From positions 1 to 13,402 of the forward strand of contig JAMOMT010000068.1 of assembly GCA_027066965.1 (NCBI GenBank): DNA of 13,402 bases, in the 5' to 3' direction. The notes beneath the pieces are model-generated. The model saw only the letters and a list, made by a program, of their open reading frames with translations. It made no database searches and was not told the origin of the DNA. This document shows positions 13,010-13,402 of this stretch, one piece after another (position 1 is the stretch's first letter; each line of letters opens with the position of its first letter). The position numbers and the translations under genes were made by a program. The stretch comes from Archaeoglobaceae archaeon. GTDB lineage: Archaea; Halobacteriota; Archaeoglobi; Archaeoglobales; Archaeoglobaceae.

Positions 13010-13402
13010 ATGGATGCGGGCGGCAGTGGTGGTTGTGGCAGCGAGGACAAAGACAGCAGAACAGTCACAGTATTCGACACGACGCTGAGGGATGGAGAGC
13101 AAACTCCTGGAGTCGCTTTCCCGCTCGACGCGAAGATAAAGATAGCGAAGCAGCTTGACAGACTTGGCGTGGATGTTATTGAGGCTGGCTTTCCAGCCGC
13201 ATCTAAGGGCGAGTTCGAGGCTGTAAAAAAGATATCCAACCTTGGCTTGGACTCAAAGATATGTGCCTTGGCAAGAATCGTAAAGGGGGACATAGACGCC
13301 GCTTTGGACAGCGAAGCTGACATGGTTCATATCTTCATCTCCACGTCGAAGATACAGATAGAGCACACGATAAAGAAGAGCAGGGAGGAGATAGTCCAAC
13401 TT
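13010..13402 (+). CDS. 2-isopropylmalate synthase / (R)-citramalate synthase family, N-terminal part (partial)
   Basis: The family condenses acetyl-CoA with a 2-oxoacid, entering leucine or isoleucine synthesis. The gene runs off the right edge after 131 codons. It shows the HMGL-like TIM-barrel signature FDTTLRDGEQTPGV (residues 22-35), the EAGFP motif near 67-71, and HIFISTS near 109-115. The EAGFP form looks more like LeuA than CimA, but the deciding C-terminal regulatory domain is missing, so I leave the reaction open; homocitrate synthase is also possible. AAGGTG supports ATG 13010; ATG 13004 (two residues longer) and GTG 12989 are alternatives in the same frame. The first 16 residues are an odd glycine/serine-rich stretch before the barrel. 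Confidence 0.85.
   Translation, partial: MDAGGSGGCGSEDKDSRTVTVFDTTLRDGEQTPGVAFPLDAKIKIAKQLDRLGVDVIEAGFPAASKGEFEAVKKISNLGLDSKICALARIVKGDIDAALDSEADMVHIFISTSKIQIEHTIKKSREEIVQL

Noticed and set aside
12910..13323. 137-codon and 72-codon leftward frames at the right end
   Set aside because: They are antisense to the LeuA/CimA-family gene and its leader; the plus-strand frame has clear family motifs.
1..13402. Defence islands, prophage, insertion sequences or CRISPR
   Set aside because: No transposase, integrase, cas or toxin-antitoxin protein is recognisable, and no terminal repeats or spaced identical repeats of CRISPR length were seen.

Overview
The window reads as a chromosomal segment of a hyperthermophilic or thermophilic euryarchaeon, most likely a member of the Archaeoglobales. 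The reasons are internal. The translation genes are archaeal (ribosomal protein S6e, archaeal-type aspartyl-tRNA synthetase). There is an archaeal-type PEP carboxylase and a methanopterin-pathway kinase (MptE). There is also a DsrC with both C-terminal cysteines, the sulfur carrier of dissimilatory sulfite reduction. Promoters are archaeal TATA boxes about 23-28 nt upstream of the start codon (leaderless transcripts), or further upstream with strong GAGGTGAT/GGAGGT ribosome binding sites. The species cannot be named from the sequence alone.

Layout: (1) 1-101, the 5' end of a leftward gene resembling METTL5-type methyltransferases and a divergent promoter; (2) 102-1592, rightward HyuA-like ASKHA protein; (3) 1736-3238 leftward PEP carboxylase, then 3330-5414 leftward COG1107-type RecJ-like DHH phosphoesterase; (4) 5415-5646, a divergent promoter region with an 11-bp periodic repeat; (5) 5647-6670, a rightward archaeal P-loop ATPase interrupted by a one-base frameshift; (6) 6756-7796 leftward S6e plus a quinone-type methyltransferase; (7) 7977-8327 leftward dsrC; (8) 8328-8735, a gene-poor stretch holding the dsrC promoter, a palindrome, a possible 33-codon gene and the hisD promoter; (9) 8736-11331 rightward hisD-aspS operon; (10) 11378-12582 leftward DUF445-mptE operon; (11) 12667-12900, a structured RNA gene; (12) 13010-13402, the start of a rightward LeuA/CimA-family synthase that runs off the window.

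The most notable item is the RNA gene at about 12667-12900. It has its own TATA box and folds by hand into three successive hairpins, each closed by an 8-10 bp stem and followed at once by an ANA trinucleotide (AAA, ACA, AUA). Internal loops and kink-turn-like GAUGA/UAUGA elements complete the picture of a three-hairpin box H/ACA pseudouridylation guide RNA. The pocket of hairpin 3 is complementary to archaeal 23S rRNA helix 69 around the U equivalent to E. coli 1915, with the expected 15-nt spacing to the ANA box. The AspRS carries His and Pro at the two positions that mark nondiscriminating archaeal enzymes, which predicts indirect Asn-tRNA synthesis.

Most of the other genes are housekeeping and look intact. 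I saw no insertion sequence, CRISPR array, tRNA or rRNA gene. All structures and alignments here were done by eye and from memory of the families; nothing was computed.
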